From NCBI GenBank assembly GCA_965153455.1, contig OZ234502.1:15159495-15223494 (forward strand): DNA of 64,000 nt, written 5' to 3'. The position numbers and the translations under genes are program-made. This document shows, piece by piece, positions 44,262 to 55,900 of this stretch. The stretch's first letter is position 1. The number at the start of each line of letters is the position of its first letter. The notes under the pieces are model-generated. The model made no database searches. It had not been told where the DNA came from and worked only from the letters and a program-made list of their open reading frames with translations. The DNA is from Sphagnum compactum. Its lineage: Eukaryota; Bryophyta; Sphagnopsida; Sphagnales.

Positions 44262-47019
44262 ATGCAGGGCTGCTGCATGCAGGCAAGGTGTGAGCGGATC
44301 GACTACAATGATGTGCAGATTTGTGCTATCGTCCTGCTCTATGTCCAGGTGCAGTAGCTTTTCCCATCGGTAATCATCAATCAAGATTCTTACTATTTTT
44401 TTTCTTCTTCTTTTTCTGCTTCTTCTTCATCCTGATCATTCTCTTGTTCTTTGGCTGATCAGGTGCCGGAAAGAGAATTTCAAGGTTTATAAGAAACAAC
44501 TTCTTTAAATTCCAATACTCTCTTCAATTTGCGATCTCGAGGTCTTTGCTTTTTCTTTGCTAAAGACCTCAAGTGCAGCAAGTGGGGGTTTGGAAGGTTA
44601 GTTAGTGTTTTTTTTTTGGGGGGGGGGGGGTTACATTTTCAAGTTTGAGGTTGTAGAGAGAAGAAAGCATCCGTATCACATCTCGGCTGTGGGATTTTGT
44701 TTGAACTCGCTTTTTTTTCTTTTAGTCGGAGAAATCGCTCACATAATTAGGGTTTCTTCTTTCGCCATGATCTTGTTCCTGCATCAGAGAGACGGCACGT
44801 ACAGTCAAGCTTGTGTTTTTGAGGAACTTCAAAGGAGGGATATTTTGTGTTGAAAATCTATGTTGCCAAATAATCTACAGGAATGGAAAACAGCTATGGA
44901 GGAACATAAGCAGGATTAGTGTTTTATGTAGGATTAGGGTTTGAGGTTGTAGAGAAGAAAGGATCTTTAGCAAATCTCAGCTGTGGGATTTTCTACGAAC
45001 CTGCATTTCTATTTTTTGTTAGTTGGAGAAATCGCTCACATAATTTGGGTTTCATCTTCCACCATGATCTTGTTCCTGCATGAGAGAGATGGCATGTACC
45101 ATCCAGCTTGTGTTTTTGAGGATCTCGAAAGGCAGGGGAATTCTGCACTGAAAATCTGTGCCACAGAACAAATCTATGGATATGAAAAAAAGCTATGGAG
45201 GAAGATAACCAGGATTAGGGTTTGAGGTTGTAGAGAGACAAAAGGATCCATAGCACATCTTGACTGTGGGATTTTGTATGAACCTGCATTTCTATTGTTA
45301 GTTGGAGAAATCACTCACATGATTAGGGTTCCTTCTTTTACCATGACCTTGTTCATGCATCAGAGAGAGTAGGATACTGTCAAGCTTGTGTTTTTGAGGA
45401 ACTTGAAAGGCAGGGAATTCTGCACTGCAAATGTTTGCTGCAGACTGATCTATGGATATGGAAAACAACTATGGAAGAAGATAACCAGGATTAGGGTTTT
45501 ATGTATGAGCAGACAGTCATGTAACTAAGTTTCTGGCAACTCTGAAGCTATTAGGTTCCAAGGATTATAAGGAAGTTATGCTTTCAGAAAACAATGTCTA
45601 CACAGAATGTTATCAATATCTCACTGTACACCACTAGTTCTTACTGCAGTCTCTCTGCTTTCTATTGAAATTTGGCTCTAGGTTAGAATCATGCTCCTGG
45701 GGAGAAGGTAATCCATATTTGCTGCTTTGGAAGCCAGTACTGAACCTGTGTGCTGCCTTTGATGGTGGAGTGGTTCTGTGATGTATCTCTGATTGTGACC
45801 ACTGGGCCATGAGATCTTATTGCTGGACCATCAGATTGAATGGTCTAGTTTCCGCATTTTTGCCACAGATAACAAACACATGCTGATTTGTGGATCGGTG
45901 CCAATGTCACAGGTGGTGTGTGCCCTGATTGGTTCCCTGGGGGCTCTGTACACAGGGATTGTAGTGGCAAATTTAATGCTCGCCTTATTTGCATTAGTGG
46001 CAATTGAGAGTGGGAGTCAATCTCTGGGCCGTGCCTATGTGGGGCTACTTGCATTAGCCCTTGTTCTTGACATTCTCTGGTTTATTCTCTTCACTTCTGA
46101 AATAAGGTACTCATCCTGGCTGTTTCTGGTCCTGATTAAGGTGCATCTGAAGTTTGGGTTTGTTTCCTTTTTAAACTAATTTTTTGTCTGGTCTGAGTAT
46201 TGGATCTGGCTTACCAAGGCCATCAAATTTGCTTGAAGATTGTTCTGTCAGTGTACCAGAGACAGTTGTGTATGGTATAAAGTGCAATGTCCATTATACA
46301 GAAGTTGAAGATTTGGACTAATTATTCATGTTCTGTCCACAAGCTGATAGTGTAATATCCTTTCTTTTGATTGGGTACATGGTAGCTGAACTTGCAGCTG
46401 AAAGCAATGTGCAGGATTTCATTTGTTGGCTTTTGATTGGGCTGCAGGAATTTTACAAAGGAATCACCCTTGGGGAAATTTGGCACAATTTCTGTGAAGC
46501 TCACATTTTGGATGCAAGCCTCAGGCTCTGTGCTGAGATTTGTTTCAGTGCTTGTGTGGGTGAAGATGTATAGGCTTGGTATGGCAACTGATACAGCGTC
46601 TTTGTATCAGCCTGTTGATTTCGAAGGGAGAATCGAGAACCTTGGAAATTTTTCTCCAGAAGTCCAGTCACCTGCCACTGCATCCAGTGTGCGACGATCA
46701 TTACTTAGCAATGAAATTCTTGGAGGTTCTATTTATGACCCTGCGGTTTATTCCTCCCATTTGCAATTCACTGATGAGCCTTATTTCAGCATTGAGGTGA
46801 GCTCCAAAGAGCTCTGATTGCACCTGACATGTTGAATGAGCTGCTTTCCATTCCATTTTTTTCTGAATCATGCATGTAAAATTGCTGTGATGGTGACAGA
46901 GTCCTTCAAAAGAAGTTGGAGCACCTGAAACTTCAAATGTTGGGTCTGACCAGCAGCCCCGCCGTTTCTGCCCACAGCTTGTGATTCCTTCTCTTGATGG
47001 CCACTGTGTGGATGTGTGA
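44262..47019 (+). CDS. plant-conserved four-helix membrane protein (AGTRAP-like), four exons, about 249 aa
   Basis: Exons: 44262-44348, 45913-46106, 46448-46796 and 46900-47019. Splice sites are GTCCAG|GTGCAG, GTCACAG|GTGGTG, ATAAG|GTACTC, GGCTGCAG|GAATTT, ATTGAG|GTGAGC and GTGACAG|AGTCC; all phases fit. Exon 1 ends DYNDVQICAIVLLYVQ and joins VVCALIGSLGALYTG, restoring one hydrophobic helix. Further helices are about residues 44-61 (IVVANLMLALFALVAIE), 70-89 (AYVGLLALALVLDILWFILF) and 108-130 (SVKLTFWMQASGSVL..). A MYRLG loop and a hydrophilic tail with LGGSIYDPAVYSS follow. That architecture matches an uncharacterised plant family which I relate, tentatively, to the angiotensin-receptor-associated protein type. 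Location: probably endomembrane. If exon 3 is not spliced, translation ends at 46817 (SSKEL). Exon 4 is the least certain. Confidence 0.75.
44643..45504 (+). repeat. three tandem units of about 290 bp in intron 1
   Basis: Units start GTTTGAGGTTGTAGAGA at 44643, 44938 and 45220. Each contains AGCTGTGGGATTTT-like, GGAGAAATCGCTCACATAAT-like and TTGTGTTTTTGAGGA-like blocks, and an ATGGAAAACAGCTATGGA-like end. All three sit inside the first intron of the AGTRAP-like gene. Confidence 0.85.
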
Positions 47020-48540
47020 CATCATGCAAACCCTTGGAATCAATCAAGAGCCTTTCATCTTCCAAACACTCACAGAAAAAGTTATTTGGGCACAAACGGT
47101 ACAATTCTTTAACTCAAATCAATGCAGCTGCAAAAATTGAAGGGTCAGGGATTTGCTGGATTTGAAGTGGATAGTTCTGTGCTTAAAAAGCATGTACTAA
47201 TGAACCCACATCACAGCCAATGTCAACGGAGTTGCCACTTCTTGAACTGCGAAGACCTGTAACACAGGTAAATAGCTCAGACTTTTATTTGGTATCATCT
47301 GTGATTGCAAGATTCTAGTGCAGTATCCCTGATTATGACAATCTTTTTGTGTTTCGATTTGAAGCATCTAGCATCCAGACGAAATGACATCCTAGCACAA
47401 TATTCCTGGTCGTAAGCTGTCATTGATAGTTGAGTTGAGCACCTCAGGTCTACATATCTAGATGAAAGCCTGCCTGACTGTTCAGGCAATCCATTCTTGG
47501 TCAAATTGGGCCGTAGTGAGAGTGAGACAGTAGCCCGTACAAACATTAAGCATTTGGTATTGTGTGAACTGGTTTCAAAAATTTGTCTTAATCCTAAGCA
47601 TTGTTTTTTTGGGGCTAATTTTTGCATCTTGGTGACCAAAACAACATGGAGGTCCCAGCAGGGTTCCTTTTAAGGATTTTGTGATGTAGTCAAAGTGGTG
47701 ATCATCCAGAAAATAATTTAGCCAAATTTGGCTACATGCTAGATATGAAAGTAGAAAAAAAATAGAATCCTTATATATTCTTGCCCCCCTACTACAACTT
47801 ATCATAAAAATCTGGCAATTTGAATTTTTTTTCTTTGGAATCTGGCAAATTTGGGCCTTATGATTCTATGTAGAATTTGTCAGATTTGGGCCACTTTTCA
47901 CAATGCCTAATGTTAATGAAAGTGGTGGACATAATTTGGTATAGAAATTCAAGGAAATTACATGAAGATTGAACTCATGTGGAACATTCTCATCTAATGG
48001 TATTTGAATACAGAATGCCAATCCTTTAAAAGGTGGTATAACAACATTCAATGAACAAAGCAATACTTGGTTAAGAGATTAACCCACTTGATGACAATCA
48101 AATGCACATTAAATGAAGGAAAGGCAACATTGGGAATGCTATTGAAGTTGATCTTAAAAGACCTACTTGATTATTGTTGATGATGAAACTTCATATCATA
48201 CCAGGCACTAGTAATTGGCAGTTTTTGTCAAAATATTTAATAACTTTTGTAAGAGGTCTGACAGCCTCCATTTGCATATTTCAGAATGTCAACTGTACAG
48301 AATAACTGTATAAAGTATTAAGGTCCAGTTTCTGTTTCATACACATAGCATTAACCTAGCAACAGGGACTGCATTTCAACTGTAGCGTGTTAGGAGTCCA
48401 AGAATTGAGAAATCTGGTGGAGTGAATTCAAATTTGTTATTCATTCATATACTGTTATTTTTTTGGCTCACCTTTTTGAGAATTATTTCACACCAAACAT
48501 CAATGAAAGATACCACTGTGGTCGAGGATTGCAGTTTCCC
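47020..48540. other. downstream region of the AGTRAP-like gene, no further gene recognised
   Basis: 47020-47600 probably holds the 3' untranslated region. A frame reading SIKSLSSSKHSQKKLFGHKR and YNSLTQINAAAKIEGSGICW lies at about 47043-47160 and could be an alternative last exon. Around 47676-47745 there is a plus-strand copy of the TAGCCAAATTTGGCTA interspersed repeat. Confidence 0.35.
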
Positions 48541-48690
48541 TAATGAGAATTATTTTAATGTCAAAAATGATTGATATGTACAATATTGAAGTATTTGTGC
48601 TAGCTCATGTTTTTGATGGAAGATCTTGTCATATGCATCAGTTAACAATAGTTAAATATCATGGCAAAATGCAAGAGAAAGAGTCAAAAT

Positions 48691-49046
48691 TCACTTTAGA
48701 CATTGAATATATGAGTAATGACAGAGAAAAGGGATGCTCAACTAAATATTCAAATTTACCAGACAACAATTTGAACTTCAACAATTTGACGCATGTCCCA
48801 AATATGGTGCTGGCATGCGTACTGGGGTACATAGTACTGGTATGAGTACTGGTATTGAAAACACATATCAGTCCAGTATGGCCTCAGTTCACTTTAGACA
48901 TTGAATAAATGATTGATGACAAAAGGGATAATTCAATCATAATATTCAAATTTACCAAACCAACAATCTAATGCATATACCAAATATTGTACTGGCATGT
49001 GTACTGGGTACATGGTACTGGTATTGAAGAACATACCATTCCAGTA
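48691..49046 (+). repeat. tandem duplication of about 180 bp
   Basis: The segment from TTCACTTTAGACATTGAATA to GTACTGGTATTGAA(A/G) occurs twice, at 48691-48867 and 48889-49046, with moderate divergence. GTACTGG motifs recur at its end. Confidence 0.75.
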
Positions 49047-49636
49047 TGACCTGAGGCAGTACCAGCCATATACCAGACAGTGGTACCTTACCCTACACAA
49101 CACCAAGATAAGAGCTCTTCAGCTGTCAATTGGCATGCAGTGGATGGCGATGTGCTAATGAGAATTTTATTTTGATCATCAAAAATTCATTAGGTTGTGA
49201 AATGACTGGTTGTACAAGATCTGCACATTCCTTCCCTTCTCCACTTTCCAGCCCATCTTTTCACCAGTCTATCTCAGAAATAAGCATGACAGACAGGCAG
49301 TACCTGAAGCTACAACTTCTGAGGAGAAGTTTATGCATGAAAATTAGAATAATGCATAACCAAGAAATCCAAGCTAAGCAACATAGCAAGCATCTTATGG
49401 CATTTTAGACTCTGTCACTCATTGGAAGCCAGCACATTGCTCTGTCCCAATAGCTTGCACTAGGAAACCAGAGGATAGGACACAAAAAGACGCCCAAACA
49501 AACCAGGAAAATCAGTCATAACCAGCAGAAGTCCAGGAAACCTGAAAATAGGGTTGTTGTGAGCTTGATGTTGAGCTGAGATAAAGCTTGGATGCTCCCA
49601 ACAATGCAAACACAGACAATACCCGCACAAGATGCA

Positions 49637-51348
49637 TCACTTTGAGGTACTGAAATATCTGTTGAGAGTGGGCATGATCTCTGGACTGCAATCTTTTAAA
49701 TACTCTCGCAAACCATGATCCTTGTAGGTCTTTCCCTCCTTATAGTTATCAAGAATACCAGCTGCCCGGTCTTCCTTGCTGATTCTGCAGAAAGATGTGC
49801 AAGACAACTCAACAGCAGCAAGTTAGTAATGCATTTCTCTAGCTTACTGGTGGATTTGCAGCCCTCAAACCATTGCAAACAAAATTACTACCTTATGTCC
49901 AAAAGCATTGCAAGAAATGGATGAGTCCATGATGAGAAATCTTAGAGACAGCAGTGACACTCACCTGACATCTGGGTTGATGGCAATATTACGTGCAATT
50001 GCAAATCCACAGATGCCAAGAGCTGCTCCCATGGCAGCAAACAATGGGAATATCTGCTTCCCATAAGCCAGCAAGCCCATTTAAGGTTACAACAGTGTCT
50101 AAAGCAGCACAAGGAACACATCACATATCCGTCTCCATGAAAGGAAATGTACATCTGACATATGCAATGTGATGACCTACACACTCATAGACTTGGAAAG
50201 ACTTAACAACTCTTGGAACTGAATGAATTTATTTCTTGCTAAGGTCCTCAATCCCACAGTTTGCACATAAAAAGAGCTTGGTGTGTGGACAGAGACTGAG
50301 GAAACTCTGGCTTCTCAAAGCCCAGTATCCTCAAGAACAGAGATTGCACTCCTTGCAGAGACAGCACAAGTGAAGTAGATTCTTAACACAAACTGAACAT
50401 ACTGCTTTTCACTTGGACTGAGCTTTTTGCCCAACCTCTTCAACAAACCTGTCCCAGGGGTGACTTAAAGGAAGCAAATCCTCAGACAAACAGAGTACAG
50501 GCACAATATCCTCCATGTTTCCCTAGAAAGAAATGAGAACTCCGCCACTCTCTGCGACACTCTCTAGGCGACCATCACCGACCAACGCAAAACTAGCAAA
50601 CAAACAATCCAGATTCCTCGCATAGAAAATCCAAACCACAAACAACTGAAACCGCATCTTCGACTCCTTTAGCAGAAAAGAAACTCCTTTGTCTAGGTTG
50701 AAAGAAACAACACAAGACACACAAATGACCGCATCAGCAGACGAAAAACAAGAACTCCTCGGTCTGCAGCGCAGATGGAAAACCAGACGAGATGCGGGAG
50801 AAGATTCAAGCCAGAGAACGAACGCATCAGCAGACGGCAAACAAGAACTCCTTGGTCTGCACCGCAGACGGGAAACCAGACCGACAAACGACCGCATCGG
50901 CAGACGGCAAACAAGAACTCCTTGGTCTGCACCGCAGATGGAAAATCAGACCGACAAACGACAGCATCGGCAGACGGAAAACAATAACTCCTTGGTCTCC
51001 ACCGCAGATGGAAAACCAGACGAAATACGGGAGACGATCTAAGACAGAAAAACGACCGCATCAGCAGACGACAGACAAACAAGAACTCCTTGTTCTGCAC
51101 CGCAGATGGAAAAACCAGACGAAGTGCGGGAGAAGACTTATGACAGAAAACGACAGCACCGGCAGACGACAAACAAGAACTCCTTGGTCTGCAACGCAGA
51201 TGTAAAAACCAGACGAAATGCGGAAGGAGATTTTGTGTTTTTTTTTCCTTGGAAAAAACAAAAGAGGAAAGAATGGAGAACCAGAGAGTTGAGAAGGGAA
51301 GCTTGCCTCAGGCTTGATCCAACGTTTGCTCCATGCCGTCTGCGCCAT
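49637..51348 (-). CDS. B12D / MLRQ-subunit family small mitochondrial membrane protein, three exons, 92 aa
   Basis: Plant B12D proteins (Pfam B12D, related to the NDUFA4/MLRQ subunit) are small mitochondrial membrane proteins linked to the respiratory chain. Exons are 51307-51348, 49965-50053 and 49637-49784. Exon 1 encodes MAQTAWSKRWIKPE; exon 2 IFPLFAAMGAALGICGFAIA and RNIAINPDV; exon 3 ISKEDRAAGILDNYKEGKTY, KDHGLREYLKDCSPEIMPTL and NRYFSTSK. The joined PE-IFPLFAA, NPDVRISKEDR and PEIMP match the family hallmarks RPExYPLFAA, NPxVRxxKExR and PEIMP. Length fits (about 88-97 aa). One membrane helix spans about residues 16-36. Intron 1 uses a GC donor (CCTGAG|GCAAGC) with acceptor GAAGCAG|ATA; intron 2 is GT-AG (GTCAG|GTGAGT, TCTGCAG|AATC). 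Without exon 1, ATG 50080 would give an 87-aa form lacking the normal RWxxPE start. Confidence 0.85.
50680..51240. repeat. 70/95-bp minisatellite inside intron 1 of the B12D gene
   Basis: Units begin GCATC(A/G)GCAGACG at 50731, 50824, 50894, 50964, 51058 and (as GCACCGG) 51156. Each contains AACAAGAACTCCTTGGTCTG followed by CACCGCAGATGGAAAACCAG. Two 70-base spacings alternate with longer ones of 93-98 bases that carry an extra GCGGGAGAAGA-like insertion. Open frames here on both strands are repeat artefacts. Confidence 0.85.
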
Positions 51349-51504
51349 CACGACCGAGGGAGAGAGAAGATCCAACGTCGTCGTCGCCCAGCTCCTGCGT
51401 CTTCCGCTGCAAGCAAACGCAAAGTCACAGCAGCAGGGTGTGTTTTGCTCTTCCAGTGTTTTCTGAACAGCGAAAGGTGCGAGACGACCGAGGAATACGC
51501 GTGA

Positions 51505-51726
51505 GCGATGCCCATTATGCATGGAATGGGGGGTTACTGAGCGGCGCCCACCGTATGATTGGCTATGCGTGTGAATGATGTCCATTATGCATTGGAATGG
51601 GGGATTCACACGAGATAATGGATAGGCTGTGGGCGGAATGGGGGGGTGTATTTGGCGGCCCCCACCGTATGATTGGCTATGTACGTGAACAAAGTCCACT
51701 CTGCATGGAATGGGGAGATTCAGACA
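51505..51726 (-). promoter_or_regulatory. repeat-built upstream region of the B12D gene with two CCAAT boxes
   Basis: Three diverged units carry (A/T)CCA(T/C)TATGCATGGAATGGGG; two of them also carry GGCGCCCACCGTATGATTGGCT. On the minus strand each of the latter gives AGCCAATCATACGGTGGG, a CCAAT box, at 51558-51562 and 51672-51676, about 210 and 325 bases before the B12D start codon. Promoter function is inferred only from position and motif. Confidence 0.4.
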
Positions 51727-51729
51727 ACA

Positions 51730-52890
51730 TAACGGACAGGATCTACCCAGAATTTGTGACTAAAGGCACTTGAGAAATTTCCTAGTGTATTTGGAGGGCA
51801 ACTTTTCTCCATGAATATCCCCCACACAGAAAAGAGGATCTTATGCCTAGGAGAGATCTTATAATTATGCCTACTTATAGGTGTATGATCTAGGTGTAAG
51901 ATCCGTCCCACACCTAAGTAGTAGGCATAAGATCTGTCCATCTTTACACTTTTTAAATTACCTATGTATAGGTTCATGATAGTGTTCACCTTGTTCTTTG
52001 CAATGGGTGGTGAAGCCCAAAAGTGGGGGACATTCGCAAGGTCCGGCACCGGACTCAGCCACCAGCTTGTCTTTGTATGCCCTTACCTTGGGGCTTTATT
52101 GTAGCCTAATAACCTTGGAAGATCAGAGTTTAATTTATGAATTAAGGCCCTCCCATGAGGGGGGCCTAGTACGTGAGCCCTCCCGCCTATATGGGCCAGT
52201 CACCATTTATTACAAGGGGTAAAGCCTTGAGAGTCGACCATTTACACCCAAGGGACGAGCTTGGGTCCAAGTCGTAAATGCCCTGCTCCCAAGTCTTTAC
52301 CCTACATGTAAAGAATTACCCAGAATTTTGTAGTGTATTTTTTTATTGCTTTTAAGGCATAATCTCCTGTGGGATCTTACCACCTCATAAAGCACTGCCC
52401 GGTTTTTTCCTTTGAATTTTTACGTCCCTTACGTACATGAAGAAACCCATTTTCATCAAGCAGGATCTTCCGCCATCGAAGGTACCAGCCAGGCTGTACT
52501 CGGATCTTCTAGCCAGCGGAAGGTATTAGCCAGCCTGTCGATTTTTATTTTTTTTTTCCTTTTTTTTTCTTTTACTTCCTTTATGTTCTTCTTCTTTTTT
52601 TTCTTTTTTATGTGAGACAGTCAAAAATCATGGAGAAACCTTTTTGAATTTTTTCTCAAATTTTAACAGAGTAGAATATCAGAGTAAAAAACAAATGATC
52701 TCCAGTGAACTCTTATGAAATCCTAGAATTTCTAAGAACTCCTATGCTAAATTCACCCTCGTACAGTCCGCTGGAGAGATGTCACCCTGGTACACTCCAC
52801 TGGACAGACGGCAAAGCAAAAAAAAGACAGCTAAAAGAAACCCTAAAATGAAAAGAAAACTTAAAACCCGCGCTGCACTTTACGTTGGAA
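51730..52890. other. intergenic, old repeat fragments, no gene
   Basis: 51760-52030 shares diverged landmarks with 53525-53715 (CTCTTATGCCTACTTA.., TTCATGATA..TTTGCAATGG), so both are probably copies of one old element. Short GGATCTTC..GCCAGC and TACA(G/C)TCC(G/A)CTGGA duplications lie at 52450-52530 and 52755-52810. No coding region is supported. Confidence 0.4.
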
Positions 52891-52893
52891 ACA

Positions 52894-52991
52894 GGCCTGA
52901 GTACAGGCCCTTCCATGATTTTCGACCTGTTCCGTCGGCCTGCAGACCTCGGGCACAGATCTCAAATCACAGAAAGGCCTGTACTCAGGCC
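52894..52991. repeat. inverted repeat, 16-bp perfect arms
   Basis: GGCCTGAGTACAGGCC (52894-52909) and its exact reverse complement GGCCTGTACTCAGGCC (52976-52991) are separated by 66 bases. Near-matches extend the stem by a few bases on each side. Confidence 0.85.
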
Positions 52992-52999
52992 CTTCTCCT

Positions 53000-55900
53000 A
53001 TACGGAAGATCTTGGTCAACAGTCAACATGACCTTATGAAATTGGTGAGGTCTTGTTTCTAAAGTTTTTTCGTTTCATTTTTTTTCTTTTAGATATATTT
53101 TCTTTTTTTTACCAATATTTTTCATTTAATCTCTTAAAAAAATCTTTTAACCATTCTCAAAACTTCTTTACAAGTTTGAAATTCAAAAGAAAGCCTTGTA
53201 AAGTTGCCAAGAAACATGAAAAAGGAAAATGCAAAAAGGTAGTTGGCACAAAAGACATAAAAGAACATTATTATTTTCAATTAACAAGGTTGTTGACATG
53301 AAGAAGACAACTGATGTTGGAAAAGAAATTTTCTCTAGTGAAAACTTGAGGAAAAAAGCTTCAAGAAAACAATGATGAAAGAGCTTGCATCACCATGATG
53401 AAATAATAAAAGAAAACACTCCCAATGGCATAGGAAACAAAGAATGAAACAATGTCAACACAAAAGATGAAGAGGAACATGCAATGGTGCTACGAACATG
53501 CCACACAACAAAGGGAAAATTAGAATTTCCTCTTCTAGAAGAGCCCTCTTATGCCTACTTACTATAAAAACAAGGTATATGTAAGAAGCCTATTGTAAGT
53601 GTAAGGTTCCTCTTGCTCGTGTTGTCACGTGGTTCCCTTACATTTAGGCTTATGATAACATTTGCCTCATGCTTTACAATGGCTAAGGCTCACATGGAAA
53701 AGACTTTTGCAAAATGAAGACCAAATTTGATCGTCTTGTCTTGGACCACTTATTGTGAAAGCTAACAACTAGGGATTGACCTCCTTTTAGGCACAAAAAC
53801 TATTCAGAAATTATTTCTAGCTTTGCCTACCATGTGCCACAATTGAATCCAGAATCATGGCAAATTATGTAGGATAAATCATGTTTGTCTCAACTCCACA
53901 TTAATTAATATATTGTTACAAGTTTGAAATTTTTAATTTTTAGTGATTAATTTTTCATTCTTTGGTGTTATATCTAATAGGATTGGCAAAAAGAAAATAA
54001 TTTTCAATATTTCAATATTGCAAAAAGAAAATAATTTTTATGGAAATAAAAATTGTCAAAATTTTTATAATTCCACATGTGAAATTTTAATAGATTGATG
54101 ATGACTAATGATGTTAGCATGGTGTCATGGGTGTATTTATAATGGAGTTGCATATAGTTGAAAGTGAATTGTTTTAACAGAGTTACAATTGAGTTGTAAT
54201 GAGTTGCATTATATATAGAGTGAATTGCAACTCATGCAACTTATCCGTTAGCACTCGTGACGTATAAATACAATGAGTTGCAATGCTAGTTACAAAACAC
54301 CCATTTTTTTCATAGTGATTGTAAACAATATAATAAAGCTTATGTTTTTAAGATTGCACTAGGTTTTGGTTTGAATTAGTCAACCAAAAAACATTTCAAA
54401 TGAAAATTAAAAAAATGGTTCACATCACATATCTTTTCATCTTCTATTTGAAAGTGATTATTTGTTTAAATTCTAATTTACCACATACTTATAATCATTG
54501 CCTTTAAAAACACCCATTTGTGATATGATAATTATCATACTATTCACATGATTCACAAACTTATTCCAGGCTTATATGAAATCACAATGTTTAGTAAATA
54601 CTACAAATTTCATAAAGATTAAAAATCGTTTCAATCATTTTAAAAATATATTTGAATTTTTTAATATGTTGTGACATATAATGTTTTTGTAAGTTTTTAT
54701 TACATTTGACTTCTTTGGGATTTGACCTACCATAATATGTAAAAGCATGAATTTGAAAATCCTTCAATATAATAATAAGATTAAAATTCAAATATGAGAC
54801 TCCCAAAAAATAGTACAATGTAAGAACAATCTTGACCCCCAAATGCACTTTCACCCAATTGAATCCATACAAAATCACTTCATTTTTATTTTTGATTTTT
54901 AATATCACTTTTTGATGAAATTTTGATAGTACAAAAAAGGTTGTGCCAGAATGATATGATTGATATTTGGTTATTTAAATTACGTTGTATACAATGTTCG
55001 TGACATTATGACTTTAGCTTAGATTCCCTTTGGGGGAATCACCAATATCACAAGTTTAATTAGACAACTTTTCCTTATATCCCAAGTTGGTCATGGTTTT
55101 CAGAAGCCAACAAGCAAGGTAAGTTTCTTAAAACTTTTTTTCATTTTTTATTTGATATTTTTCAAAGTTTTTTTATATTTTAGCTTCAATTTCTCAATTT
55201 TTTGTTATAATACAATAAGGGTAAATTAGCCCATCACCAAACATAGGCCAATAACCAAACACTTGTTTAGATCTTCCCCTATTTCAGGATCATTTTGAAT
55301 GATTTAAAATGTTATGGGATCATTACTTCAAACTCTAAAAATTATCTTTGAAATGTAAAATGAAAGGTAGTAATGAAAACATAGCAAGAAGAAAAATAAG
55401 CTTTTCAACTTTTAAAAACATGTTTTTCTTCTGTTTCAACCCTTATTATTTTCAAAGCTCATAACTTTTTTATGTTTTGTTCGATTTAAATGATTTAAAG
55501 TGCTATAGGAACGCCACCAAAAGTTCTACAAATTGCCTTGAACTCTAATGGCAATAAAGCAATATACAATTTTCAGGTGTTCAAGAACCGGCTTTTGTAA
55601 TGTTCTGTGGTCTGTTTTTTATAGTTCTTGACCCCACTTGCTTCCTAAGGCAATAACATTCTCATTTTTAATCCATTTTTGGCAATTTTTAGTGCTTCAA
55701 ATGTGTCAAGAAGAGGGTTTCAAATTTTGTTTGCACACGAGAACAAACAAACCCTTCCCTTCCCTTAGCGTTGTTTGAATCTCGAAAACCTCGAGCACTA
55801 TGACCAGCGTCTCTACCCTTATAAAGAAACAAAAAGAAGACAAGAAATTGTCTCTAAAACTTGTAAGTTCTATTTCTTTAATTTTTGTTTAAAATAAAAT

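Noticed and set aside
46322-46504. Minus-strand frame inside the AGTRAP-like gene
   Set aside because: Overlaps intron 2 and exon 3 of the well-supported plus-strand gene and has no domain.
49942-50184. Alternative minus-strand frame over the B12D second exon
   Set aside because: It is out of phase with the conserved B12D residues and has no family match.
50523-51699. Several overlapping frames of 110-210 codons on both strands
   Set aside because: They read through the intron minisatellite of the B12D gene. Only the short exon at 51307-51348 within one of them is supported.
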